Shown piece after piece: positions 6,821-14,610 of a stretch of DNA of 18,892 bases (within the stretch, counting starts at the first letter, position 1; each line of letters opens with the position of its first letter). The stretch is from JBGPHT01 sp041484525 (GTDB lineage Bacteria > Acidobacteriota > Terriglobia > Bryobacterales > Bryobacteraceae). A program made the position numbers and the translations under genes. A model generated the notes under the pieces. It was not told the DNA's origin, did not search any database, and saw nothing but the letters and a program-made list of their open reading frames with translations. Location: positions 1 through 18,892 of the forward strand of contig JBGPHT010000148.1 of assembly GCA_041484525.1 (NCBI GenBank), given 5' to 3'.

Positions 6821-9208
6821 CTACGAAGTGCAAAGAACGCGGCGTACGATTTCGTCCAGAAAATCTTTTTCGCGCTCGATCTTCATCCCGATTCGCAGCC
6901 AGTAGAGTGGCAGCGGGGCCAGCAGGTCGTCGCTCAACTCGCACAGGTTTACCGCGTCCTTCTCCGTAGTCACGAGCGCGGCGGCGCCTGCCCCGCCCAT
7001 CTGGTGTGCGATCCGGCGCAACTCGTTCGGGCGGTAGCGATGATGGTCGTCGAACTCCACCCAATCCACTGGATCCACGCCCACGCGTTCGAGTGTGCGG
7101 CGAAACGATTCCGGATTGCCCAGCCCGCAGAACCCTCCGGCGCGCGCGAACGGCCGTTCGGAGATGGGAAAGTGCGCTCCCGTACGATGCTCCACCCACG
7201 CGCGCGGCTCCACATACGCGCGATAGATCGGCGCACGCGAATTCCATTGACGCAATGTGCGTTCGATGGCCGGCCCCATGCCGGAAAACTCGCCGCGCGT
7301 GATCAGGAAAATGTCCGCGCGCCCCAGCGCATCCAGCGGCTCGCGCAGCCTGCCCAGCGGGAATACCGCGCCGCCGCCGAACGGGTTCAGCGCGTCGATC
7401 AGGACGATGTCGAGGTCGCGCGCGAGGCGCCGGTGTTGGAAGCCATCGTCCAGCACCAGTATGTCGACGTCGAATTCCTGCCGCAGCAGCGCGGCGCAGG
7501 CGAAGCGGTCCGCCCCGATGCCCACCGGGGCAAGCCCGGAGCGCACGAAAATCTGCGGCTCATCGCCCGAGTACTCCGCCCGCACCGCCGCGCCGGGGGC
7601 GATCGCCATCTGCTTTTGGGGAGAACTGCGCCCGTACCCGCGTGTCAAAATGCCGGGTTTGCGGCCCTGCTCCTTCAATAGTTCGACCGTCCGCAGCACG
7701 CACGGCGTCTTGCCCGTGCCGCCCATAGTGAGGTTTCCCACGCTGATCGCGGGCACGTCGAGCCGGCGTACGTTCGCCAGGTCGCGCGCCGCCCGGCTGC
7801 GCGATCCCAACTGCCAGCCGCGCGACAACGTCCACGCCGCCAGCAGCCACGGCATGGCGGGGAGATAGCGCGGCACTTCCCGGTCGTGGAGGCGGCGCAC
7901 TTCTTCCACTGTGCGCGCAGTTGCCCCGCGGCGCGCTTGGGCCGATGCCAGCGCCCTCTGCCCGATCTCGCGGGCCTCTGCCGGATCGCTCAGCAGTCGC
8001 TCCACCGCGCCCGCGAGCTCCGCGCCGCTACCGATCTCGACACAGGCGCCGGCGGCGCGAAAGTCATCCGCGATCGCCTGGAAATTCTCCATGTGCGGCC
8101 CCCTGATCGTGGGTTTCGCGAACAGCGCCGGCTCGAGGATATTGTGTCCGCCGCGGCGCGCCAGCGTGCCGCCCATGAAAACTACATCGCCCACGGAGAA
8201 CAGGCCGCTCAATTCGCCGATCGAATCGAGCAGCAGCACTTGCGCGTGGTCGCTCGCGTCCGGCAGCGCCGATCGCCGCACCGTGCGCAAGCCGACGGCC
8301 GCCAGTTTCTCCGCCACGCCGTCGAATCGTTCCGGCTTGCGCGGCGCCAGGAGCAGCAACAAATTGGGATGCCGCCCTGCCAGTTCACGCGCCGCCGCGA
8401 TCACTACATCGTCCTCGTCCACATCGTCCGAGTCCGCCGGTGGCATGGTACTGGCCGCGATCCATACGGCTTCCGGCCGCGCGCGCTCGATCCAGGCGCG
8501 GACCGGCGATTCCGGTTCCGCGGCGAGCGCCTGAAAGTCGTACTTGAAATTGCCGCTGGTGCCCGTGCGATCCGCGGGAGCGCCGATCTCGACAAAGCGG
8601 TCGCGGATCGCATCCGTCTGCGCCAGGATCGCATCCGCCTGGGGAAGCACTGCGTTGAAAAACCACACCAGTTTCCGGTACCGCCCGAATGCGCGGTCCG
8701 AGATTCGGCCATTCACGATCGCAAGACCCGCCCCGGTCCGCTTCACTTCCCGGAACAGGTTGGGCCAGATTTCCGTCTCCGCGATCGCCACCACCGACGG
8801 CCGCAGCGTTCGCAACACCCGCCGCACCGCGAATACATAATCCACCGGAGCATAGAAGACGCCGTCCACCAGCCCCACCAGTTTTTCGCCCGCCATCTTG
8901 CGCCCGGCCAGCGTCGAAGTCGAAAGGAAGAGACGCGAGTGGGGGAACGCCGTCCGCAGCGCGCGCAGGAATTCCACGCATGACAGGACCTCTCCCACCG
9001 AAACTGCATGCAACCAGATTGCCCCCGGGCCGGTCTGTCTAAAAGAGCGGGGCAGAAAGCCCAGGCGCTGCGGCAGGGACCGCCAATAGCCGCGGTTTCG
9101 CAGGCCGCGCAATAGGAAATACAATATGAGGATGGGCAGCCCAAACGCCTGAAGGACCCGGTAGAGGAAATAGATGCCTTTTGTTTTCAAACGGTTGGCT
9201 CTTTTCAT
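6821..9208 (-). CDS. kdtA-lpxK: fused Kdo transferase (KdtA/WaaA) and lipid A 4'-kinase (LpxK)
   Basis: One uninterrupted 795-residue frame contains two lipid A pathway enzymes. Residues 1-440 are KdtA (GT30): an N-terminal membrane anchor (GIYFLYRVLQAFGLPILILY), catalytic Glu73 in LHAVSVGEV, AETEIWPNL, NGRISDR, SGNFKYD, and the GGHNILEP donor site near 353-360; this enzyme adds Kdo from CMP-Kdo to lipid IVA. Residues about 450-795 are LpxK: SVGNLTMGGTGKTP with the Walker A GGTGKT at 496-501, LTRGYGR, and LDDGFQHRR (586-594); it phosphorylates the 4' position of the disaccharide. LpxK acts just before KdtA, so the fusion joins consecutive steps at the inner membrane. The start is taken as ATG 9208; TTG 9190 is an alternative and matches typical KdtA N-termini equally. 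The 5' end overlaps the divergent gene at 9174. Confidence 0.93.
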   Translation of the reverse strand: MKRANRLKTKGIYFLYRVLQAFGLPILILYFLLRGLRNRGYWRSLPQRLGFLPRSFRQTGPGAIWLHAVSVGEVLSCVEFLRALRTAFPHSRLFLSTSTLAGRKMAGEKLVGLVDGVFYAPVDYVFAVRRVLRTLRPSVVAIAETEIWPNLFREVKRTGAGLAIVNGRISDRAFGRYRKLVWFFNAVLPQADAILAQTDAIRDRFVEIGAPADRTGTSGNFKYDFQALAAEPESPVRAWIERARPEAVWIAASTMPPADSDDVDEDDVVIAAARELAGRHPNLLLLLAPRKPERFDGVAEKLAAVGLRTVRRSALPDASDHAQVLLLDSIGELSGLFSVGDVVFMGGTLARRGGHNILEPALFAKPTIRGPHMENFQAIADDFRAAGACVEIGSGAELAGAVERLLSDPAEAREIGQRALASAQARRGATARTVEEVRRLHDREVPRYLPAMPWLLAAWTLSRGWQLGSRSRAARDLANVRRLDVPAISVGNLTMGGTGKTPCVLRTVELLKEQGRKPGILTRGYGRSSPQKQMAIAPGAAVRAEYSGDEPQIFVRSGLAPVGIGADRFACAALLRQEFDVDILVLDDGFQHRRLARDLDIVLIDALNPFGGGAVFPLGRLREPLDALGRADIFLITRGEFSGMGPAIERTLRQWNSRAPIYRAYVEPRAWVEHRTGAHFPISERPFARAGGFCGLGNPESFRRTLERVGVDPVDWVEFDDHHRYRPNELRRIAHQMGGAGAAALVTTEKDAVNLCELSDDLLAPLPLYWLRIGMKIEREKDFLDEIVRRVLCTS

Positions 9209-9773
9209 GAGTATAGCCGCGGCGTTCGCGGCGGACAAGGACGCGCCGCCGTTCCGGCCAGCGCCCGCTGCCAGTTTCGCCAATCACCAGACGAATGGCG
9301 GCCTCACCATCGGCGTCGAGGCGTATGTTTCGGGTGACAAAGTGAAGGCCGCTTTCGGCAAACTCGATCCCTATGAAAACGGGATCATGCCGGTGCTGGT
9401 GGTCATTCAGAACGACAGCGACAAGGCCATCCGGCTGGACCGGCTGACGGCTGAATACGCGGGACCCGGCCGCGAGCGCGTCGAGGCGACGCCCGCCAAA
9501 GACGTGAAATATCTGAGAAGCGTCGGACGCCCGCCGGTGATTCCCGGCCCGCCGGGCAGGGCCCCGAAAATCATCAAGGCGAAGAAGAATCCGCTCGCCG
9601 CGTGGGAAATCGAAGGCCGCGCTTTTTCCGCCAAGATGCTCCCGCCGGGTCAATCCGCCAGCGGCTTTTTTTATTTCCAGACGGGCCTTCGCGCCGGCTC
9701 CACCATCTACCTGAACGGCTTCACGGAAGCCGGCACCGGCAAGGAACTTTTCTACTTCGAGATCCCGCTGTAA
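9174..9773 (+). CDS. secreted protein of unknown function
   Basis: A 199-residue protein with an N-terminal signal peptide (KRLALFMSIAAAFAADKD, likely cut after AFA). ATG 9174 is well placed after AGAGGAAATAG. The mature part is beta-rich, with GGLTIGVEAYVSGDKVKAAF, MPVLVVIQNDSDKAIRLDRL and a C-terminal GFFYFQTGLRAGSTIYLNGF; the last two resemble the strands of a small immunoglobulin-like domain that handles envelope or adhesion proteins, but I cannot name the family. A Pro-rich segment (RPPVIPGPPGRAP) lies in the middle. It is divergent from kdtA-lpxK and overlaps it by about 35 bases, so each start lies inside the other gene. Confidence 0.72.
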   Translation: MPFVFKRLALFMSIAAAFAADKDAPPFRPAPAASFANHQTNGGLTIGVEAYVSGDKVKAAFGKLDPYENGIMPVLVVIQNDSDKAIRLDRLTAEYAGPGRERVEATPAKDVKYLRSVGRPPVIPGPPGRAPKIIKAKKNPLAAWEIEGRAFSAKMLPPGQSASGFFYFQTGLRAGSTIYLNGFTEAGTGKELFYFEIPL

Positions 9774-9912
9774 CCCGTCACAGCCGCAAGCAAAATATTC
9801 TTCCGCTCTAACTTTCTGATTTGGCAGTATTTTCCGATCCGCCCTCCCGCCGTCTCATCGTCGGCACCAACACGTGCCCGCTAAACTGAGGCAGCAGGAG
9901 AGTTCCACCCAT

Positions 9913-9945
9913 GGCCGCACCCGTCCGGTGCGGCCTTCACTTTTT
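9913..9945 (+). terminator. perfect 9-bp stem plus T-run just upstream of the next gene
   Basis: GGCCGCACC (9913-9921), loop CGTCC, GGTGCGGCC (9927-9935), then ttcacTTTTT. It looks like an intrinsic terminator, but lies only 10 bases before the ATG at 9956 and just before its GGAGG. It could end the upstream transcript or act as a leader attenuator. The rest of the gap 9774-9912 shows no gene. Confidence 0.5.
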
Positions 9946-9955
9946 CGGAGGTATC

Positions 9956-11233
9956 ATGTTTCGCCGTTCTCTGTTTGCAGTCGTGTTGCTGGCATCGTGC
10001 GCCGTCGCCGCCGGCCCGCCTCTCACCACCGTCCAGGACGTGCTGTACAAAGCCGATGGGACCCGATTCAACGGTACCGTCAGCATCCGCTGGTCCGGCT
10101 TCGAGGCGATCGATACTTCCAACATCGCCCCGCAAATCGTCACCGTCAAGGTCATCGACGGGAACTTGCGGGTGCAACTCGTTCCCACCACCACTAGCAC
10201 GCCGCCCGTCTTCTATTCGGTGACGTATAACAGCGACGGCCGCGTGCAGTTCGAGGAGACCTGGGCGGTGCCGTCGAGCTCCCACCCGCTGCGCGTGCGC
10301 GACGTCCGCACCGTTGCCAATTTGACCTCGGCCGGTAATGTCACTGTCTCAACCCCGGTGCTGCAATCCGACGTGGTCGGCCTCATCGCCGACCTGGGCG
10401 CGCGCCCGCTCAAGGGCCCAGCTTACGCGGCCGGACGCGTGGCTCTGGTCAGTCCGCTCGGCTCGCTTGAATCCGTTTCCGGCAGTCCGACGGATTGTGT
10501 GCGCGTGGATGGCTCCTCGGGGCCCTGCGGCGGGCAGGCGCCATCGTTCGTCGATGCCGATGCCCCCGCCGGCATCCTGGATGGCTCCAATACTTCGTTC
10601 ATGCTTTCCGCTTTGCCCGATCCCGCGTCCAGCCTTGCCCTCTACCGCAATGGCCTGTTGCAGAAGATCGGTTCGGATTTTGGACTCAGCGGGCGCACCA
10701 TCGCGTTCGTCTCGGGGGCCGCGCCTGAAGCCGGCGATACGCTACTCGCCAGCTACCGGCTCACGCCCAGCGATTCCGTGCCTGGCTCGTCCCCGACGTA
10801 TCTCGCTCCGCAGTTGCTGTGCAGCGGCGCCGGCTCGGGTGTCACGGGTACGGCCTTCGTCAGCATCGGATCGTGTTCCATTCCTACGGGCCTTCTGATC
10901 GCCGGCGACCGCGTCGAGATTCGCGCCGACTTCGACCACCAGGGTTCAACCTCCGGCTACAGCATCGAGATCCGCTGGGGCGCCACCACCGTTCTGCATC
11001 GCGACGCCGCCGCCTCGGATGCGCTCGTGAGCACGCGAGCCGACGCCGGCATCCTCACCAGCAGCTCGCAACTGAGCTTTCAGAGTTGGGGAACCGCGCT
11101 GTCGTTTGTCGCGGGCGTAGGCAGCGCATCGGACGCATTCGCCGCCGGCATCACCATCGATTTCCAGGCCAAGCTGACACAGGCGGGGGAGACGGTGAAT
11201 CTGCGGAGCTACTCAGTGGTCCGCATCCCGTGA
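9956..11233 (+). CDS. secreted surface protein with phage-tail-like beta domain
   Basis: A 425-residue exported protein. ATG 9956 has GGAGG four bases upstream (9947-9951) and gives a signal peptide (MFRRSLFAVVLLASCAVAAG). Residues about 20-120 (TTVQDVLYKADGTRFNGTVS...) look like a beta domain common in acidobacterial secreted proteins. Around residues 195-265 is a segment of the form PAGILDGSNTSFMLSALPDP, ...SLALYRNGLLQ..., GDTLLASYR, a unit I associate with phage structural and surface proteins. The C-terminal third is again beta-rich and Thr/Ser-rich. No catalytic motif is visible. It could be a surface fibre or adhesin, but that is only inferred. It ends 10 bases before the convergent peroxidase gene. 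Confidence 0.75.
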   Translation: MFRRSLFAVVLLASCAVAAGPPLTTVQDVLYKADGTRFNGTVSIRWSGFEAIDTSNIAPQIVTVKVIDGNLRVQLVPTTTSTPPVFYSVTYNSDGRVQFEETWAVPSSSHPLRVRDVRTVANLTSAGNVTVSTPVLQSDVVGLIADLGARPLKGPAYAAGRVALVSPLGSLESVSGSPTDCVRVDGSSGPCGGQAPSFVDADAPAGILDGSNTSFMLSALPDPASSLALYRNGLLQKIGSDFGLSGRTIAFVSGAAPEAGDTLLASYRLTPSDSVPGSSPTYLAPQLLCSGAGSGVTGTAFVSIGSCSIPTGLLIAGDRVEIRADFDHQGSTSGYSIEIRWGATTVLHRDAAASDALVSTRADAGILTSSSQLSFQSWGTALSFVAGVGSASDAFAAGITIDFQAKLTQAGETVNLRSYSVVRIP

Positions 11234-11242
11234 TGGTCCTAA

Positions 11243-12247
11243 CTACTCGGGCATCCGATCCGGCGCTTTCATCTGCCAGCCTTGCCCGCCCAGCGCCTTC
11301 AGAAACGCCACCAGGTCCTTCTTCTCCGCGTCACTGAGATGCAGAGCCTTGATATTCTCGTCCAGGTTCTTGTTCGGAATCCCGCCCTTGTCGTAGAACG
11401 CCACTACTTCGTCGAGAGTCTTCAGACTCCCGTCGTGCATGTAGGGCGCGGTGCGTTCGATCTCCCGCAGTGTGGGCGTCTTGAACACTCCCCAGTCGCG
11501 CGCGTCGTGCGTCACCGCGTAACGCCCCACGTCCGGATCCGGCTTGTCCATCCCCACTCCGATGTTGGCGTACGCGTTGAGCGTAAAATTCGCTCCTTCG
11601 TGGCACTTGTCGCACTTGGCTTTGTCGAAAAACACCGCCATGCCGCGCACCTGCTCGGGCGTCATGGCTTTCTTGTCGCCGCGCTTGTAGCGGTCATAGG
11701 GTGCGTTCCCCGAAAGCACCGTCCGTTCGAAGCAGGCGATCGCCAGCGCCACCCGGTCAATCGTGATCTCTTCGCTGCCGAACGCCTTGGCGAACAGCGG
11801 CCGGTAGCCCGCGATCTTCTGCAGCCGGCCCACGATGGCGCCGTGCGTGTTTCCCATCTCGATGGGATTCTGCATCGGCCCCTTGGCCTGCTCTTCGAGC
11901 GTGCCCGCGCGCCCGTCCCAGAATTGCGCCAGCGAATACGCGCGGTTGATGACGGTGGGCGCGCTGCGATTTCCCTTCTGCGACTTGATGCCCGTCGACA
12001 CCGGCGCGCCGTCGGTGAAGGCGAACTCCGGGCTGTGACAAGACGCGCAGGATACCGAATCGTCGGCCGAAAGCCGGCGGTCGAAATAGAGCAGCCTGCC
12101 CAGCGCCGCCTTCTGCGGCGCGTACGGATTATCTTTCGGCCACACCAGTGGCGGCAGGCCGAGCGGCGTCTTCGGCTCAGCGGCGCGCGCGCCAATGAAA
12201 ATGGCCGGCAGCGCAAGCGCCCCGGCCAAAATGACTCTGAATGTCAT
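11243..12247 (-). CDS. di-heme cytochrome c peroxidase (MauG/CcpA family)
   Basis: A 334-residue periplasmic protein with a signal peptide (VILAGALALPAIFIGARA) and two heme-binding CxxCH motifs, CASCH at 67-71 and CDKCH at 212-216, the arrangement of bacterial di-heme peroxidases. LGRLLYFDRRLS, FAFTDGAPVSTGI, NRSAPTVINRAYS and FKTPTLREIERTAPYMHDGS are family hallmarks. It reduces H2O2 in the periplasm with electrons from a small cytochrome, or could be a MauG-like oxidase; the sequence does not decide. Two convergent copies of purpose are unlikely: it is downstream of, and 13 bases from, the exported Cys protein gene, so they form an operon transcribed leftward. Confidence 0.9.
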   Translation of the reverse strand: MTFRVILAGALALPAIFIGARAAEPKTPLGLPPLVWPKDNPYAPQKAALGRLLYFDRRLSADDSVSCASCHSPEFAFTDGAPVSTGIKSQKGNRSAPTVINRAYSLAQFWDGRAGTLEEQAKGPMQNPIEMGNTHGAIVGRLQKIAGYRPLFAKAFGSEEITIDRVALAIACFERTVLSGNAPYDRYKRGDKKAMTPEQVRGMAVFFDKAKCDKCHEGANFTLNAYANIGVGMDKPDPDVGRYAVTHDARDWGVFKTPTLREIERTAPYMHDGSLKTLDEVVAFYDKGGIPNKNLDENIKALHLSDAEKKDLVAFLKALGGQGWQMKAPDRMPE

Positions 12248-12260
12248 TGCGGTTTTCCGC

Positions 12261-12782
12261 CTACTTCGTCAGACCCTGCACGAAAATTCCGTGATAGCCG
12301 TTGACCATCGCTTCCGTGCCGGTGACTTCCACGATGTGCCCCATGTGTTCCGCCGCCGATGCCTTGGCGTCCACGCCGCCATCACGCCGCGGGTCGTGCT
12401 CTTCGGGCATGAGCATGTACAGCGTGCCGTCCTGCAGCAGCAATCCGACCGGCTGTCCGTTCTGCGCGCATTTCTGCCCGCAGGAGCGGTGTTTCTCGCC
12501 GTGCTTGCCAAGTTGGATGTAGCAGGAGAAATCTACGATCTCGCCTACCAGCGTCACCGCTTTGCCCGGCTGGGGTTTGCTATCCACGCCGGCCGCCACT
12601 GTCGTGGTGGTCCACGCCGGATCCGGCTTCGCTCCCAGTTTCGCGGCGGGCGCAGCATAGGTGCCCGTTTCCACTTTCATCTCCGGATGCAGGATGCCCG
12701 GCCCTCCACCCTTCTTCTGTTGCGCCGACAGACTGAACGCGGCCACAGCCGCAACCAGCAGAATAAGAACCTTGCGTCTCAA
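12261..12782 (-). CDS. exported Cys-containing protein of unknown function
   Basis: A 173-residue protein with a signal peptide (RRKVLILLVAAVAAFSLSAQQ). The start is TTG 12782, chosen because GGAGG lies five to six bases upstream and the signal peptide begins right there; longer frames run into the divergent ABC gene region and are not coding. The mature domain (VTLVGEIVDFSCYIQLG, then HRSCGQKCAQNGQPVGLLLQ, VEVTGTEAMVNGYHGIFV) looks like a small OB-fold-like beta barrel with conserved cysteines (SCY, SCGQKC). These could bind a metal or form disulfides. It is first in a leftward pair with the cytochrome c peroxidase, so an electron-transfer or heme-related partner role is possible but unproven. 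Confidence 0.7.
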   Translation of the reverse strand: MRRKVLILLVAAVAAFSLSAQQKKGGGPGILHPEMKVETGTYAAPAAKLGAKPDPAWTTTTVAAGVDSKPQPGKAVTLVGEIVDFSCYIQLGKHGEKHRSCGQKCAQNGQPVGLLLQDGTLYMLMPEEHDPRRDGGVDAKASAAEHMGHIVEVTGTEAMVNGYHGIFVQGLTK

Positions 12783-12830
12783 TGGTGCCTCCGTTCTTTG
12801 CAAGCGTAACACAAGTGAGTTGGCCCGTCG

Positions 12831-12860
12831 GGAACCGGTCCCGTTCGAACGGTGTCTAAT
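12831..12860 (+). promoter_or_regulatory. ECF-sigma-like promoter upstream of the ABC gene
   Basis: GGAACC (12831-12836) and GTCTAA (12854-12859) are separated by 17 bases, like the -35/-10 pair of RpoE-type sigma factors. TCTAAT (12855-12860) also matches 5 of 6 bases of a sigma70 -10. Transcription would start about at the ATG (12867), so the message could be leaderless. Confidence 0.3.
12841..12852. repeat. perfect 12-bp palindrome in the promoter spacer
   Basis: CCGTTCGAACGG is its own reverse complement and lies between the proposed -35 and -10, where a dimeric regulator could block transcription. ACCGGT just upstream is a second, shorter palindrome. Function is inferred. Confidence 0.35.
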
Positions 12861-12866
12861 GCCGGC

Positions 12867-13630
12867 ATGCTCGAAGTCCTCCATCTGATCAAGCGCTACA
12901 GCGGAATTCCCGCCGTGGACGATGTGAGTTTTGTCATGCGGCCCGGCGAAATTCTCGGCTATCTGGGACCCAACGGCGCCGGCAAGAGCACCACCGTCAA
13001 GATGCTCACCGGCCTGCTTGAGCCCACCTCCGGCCGAATCCAATTTCACGGCGGGACGTCCGTGCGGATTTGAAAGCTTTCCAGCGCCGCATCGGATACG
13101 TGCCCGAAGAGCCGCACCTCTATCCGCACTTGAGCGGCCGCGAATATCTCCAGTTGGTGGGCCGCCTGCGCGGCTTGCCGCGCCGCGTCCTCGAGCCGAA
13201 GATGGACGAACTGCTCCGTCTGATCGGCCTGTGGGAAGACCGTCACTCACCGCTGGCGGCGTACTCCAAGGGTATACGCCAGAAGGTTCTGCTGATGGCC
13301 GCGCTGTTGCACGATCCCGAATTGCTGATCCTGGATGAGCCGTTTTCCGGGCTCGACGTCAATGCCGCCATGGTGCTGCGCAGCCTTTTGAAGTCGCTCG
13401 CCGAACGGCAAAAGATGATCCTGTACAGCTCGCACGTCCTGGAGGTAGTGGAGAAGGTCTGCCACACCGTGCTCATCCTTCGCAAAGGCCGTGTGGTGGC
13501 GCATGACTCGGTGGCGCGACTGCGGGAACTGATGTCGGAATCATCGCTCGAAGGCGTGTTTGCGCAGCTCACGCAGACGGAAGATACGGAAGCCATCGCG
13601 CGCCGCATCCTCGAGGTGGCGGCCGCATGA
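12867..13630 (+). pseudogene. ABC transporter ATP-binding protein, one frameshift
   Basis: From ATG 12867 the product reads as an ABC-2-type ATPase: LEVLHLIKRYSGIPAVDDVS, then Walker A GPNGAGKSTT. Near 13055 the frame breaks (ggcgggacg); one base restored there rejoins RIQFHGG to DVRADLKAFQRRIGYVPEEP, continuing with LSGREYLQLVG, a signature-like AAYSKGIRQKV, Walker B LLILDEPFSGLD and the SSHVLEVVEK switch His. About 254 residues in total, normal for the family. All motifs on both sides of the break are intact, so this may be a sequencing error rather than a dead gene. It ends as ATGA with the permease start (13627), which suggests a two-gene transporter in which this subunit powers export by the partner permease. 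Confidence 0.78.
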
Positions 13631-14050
13631 TCCCGCGCCTTCGCGCCTGGCTCGAAGAGACGCACACCTCCTTTTTCGAACTGGTGCGCCATTTTCTCAC
13701 CGCCTTCTTCGACAGCGAGATGGTCTCCATCCCCGGCGAGTGGCAGAAGGTCGCCATCGGCATCTTCGCCGCTCTGTTCTCGGCCGGTATTCTGGCGCTG
13801 AAGACCTACATGCAGCGGTACGCCCATCTACAGGCGCCTGAATTCTCGTCGCCCCAGATTTACCGCGAGGCCGTCCGCGCAGACCTGCTCCCGTGCATCG
13901 CGCTCGCCATGGCCCTGACCGCGCTGCTCACCATAGTCCAATGGCAGTCGCTGTTTCCCAGCCTGCGCGATTGCCTGGCGCTGGCCGGACTGCCCATCAG
14001 CACCCGCGATATCTTCCTGGCGAAATCGGGCGCGCTCCTGCTGCTCCGCG
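13627..14050 (+). pseudogene. ABC transporter permease, 5' fragment only
   Basis: About 140 residues of a membrane protein start at ATG 13627, overlapping the ATPase gene by ATGA. WLEETHTSFFELVRHFLTAF, FDSEMVSIPGEWQKVAIGIF, REAVRADLLPCIALAMALTA and LTIVQWQSLFPSLRDCLALA match an acidobacterial permease of roughly 500-600 residues that pairs with such ATPases; at least two membrane spans are visible. After KSGALLLL (about 14045) the homology stops and the sequence becomes the tail of an unrelated permease (next entry). An open frame continues to 14604 but the region in between is read out of frame, so a 325-residue chimera is not expected to be a working permease. Confidence 0.65.
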
Positions 14051-14604
14051 GCACAGTTCCCAGGGCCTTTCAGCTACGTGCAGGTGAGGACCGAAGGTCC
14101 CCCCGAACGGCTGCTGTCCCCGGTCCGGCGCGCCGTTCTGGAGGTGGATCCGAAACTGTTCCTGCTGGGTCCGGACAAGCTGTCGGAACAACTGGATCAG
14201 CTTCTGTCGCGCGATGTTCTGCTGGGCCGCTCCAGTGGATTGTTCGGCATCATTGCGCTGCTGCTGGCGTGCTTCGGCATCTACGGCGTGATCTCCTACC
14301 TGGTGGCGGTGAGGACCTCGGACCTCGGTATCCGGCTCGCCATCGGTGCCCAGCCAGGCGCTGTCTTACGGTACGTCATTGCCGACGCGCTGAAGACCGT
14401 GGTTCCGGAATCATCCTGGGGATCGCCGGTTCCTGGGCGGCTGGGCGCCTCATCGAATCGCTGCTGTTCGACATCACGGGGCGCGATCCGCTGACCTATG
14501 CAGTCGTGGCGATCGCCCTGCTTGCGACCACGATCCTGGCGGCTTACGTGCCCGCGCTGCGCGCATCGCGAATCGATCCGCTGCATGCTCTACGGTGTGA
14601 ATAG
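14051..14604 (+). pseudogene. ADOP-type (FtsX-like) permease, 3' remnant with a frameshift
   Basis: In the frame 14054/14078 the sequence reads QFPGPFSYVQVRTEGPPERL, then AVLEVDPKLFLLGPDKLSEQ and GIIALLLACFGIYGVISYLV and RTSDLGIRLAIGAQPGAVLR, the last quarter of an acidobacterial duplicated orphan permease (MacB/FtsX-like core with the ExGIRxAxGA loop form). At about 14406 one base is missing (ccggaatc); the next frame gives GIILGIAGSWAAGRLIESLL and ends ALRASRIDPLHALRCE, the usual C-terminus of the family. So the piece has its 5' three quarters gone and one frameshift. It was joined to the ABC permease fragment by deletion or misassembly. It stops 6 bases before the convergent neighbouring gene. 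Confidence 0.65.
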
Positions 14605-14610
14605 GCGCAT

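Noticed and set aside
6779..8983. Long rightward open frames (300 and 365 codons) across the kdtA-lpxK gene
   Set aside because: They lie antisense to a gene with complete KdtA and LpxK motifs and their products are Arg/His/Pro-rich with no domain, as expected for shadow frames in GC-rich DNA.
11282..12304. Rightward 340-codon frame opposite the cytochrome c peroxidase
   Set aside because: The other strand holds the signal peptide and both CxxCH motifs; the antisense product has no recognisable feature.
12261..13250. Longer 329-residue version of the exported Cys protein
   Set aside because: The extra N-terminal part is antisense to the ABC ATPase gene; a Shine-Dalgarno sequence and signal peptide mark TTG 12782 as the start.
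13627..14604. Reading the whole as one 325-residue permease
   Set aside because: The middle part is Arg/Gly/Ser-rich and out of frame; real homology in that part lies in another frame and belongs to another family.
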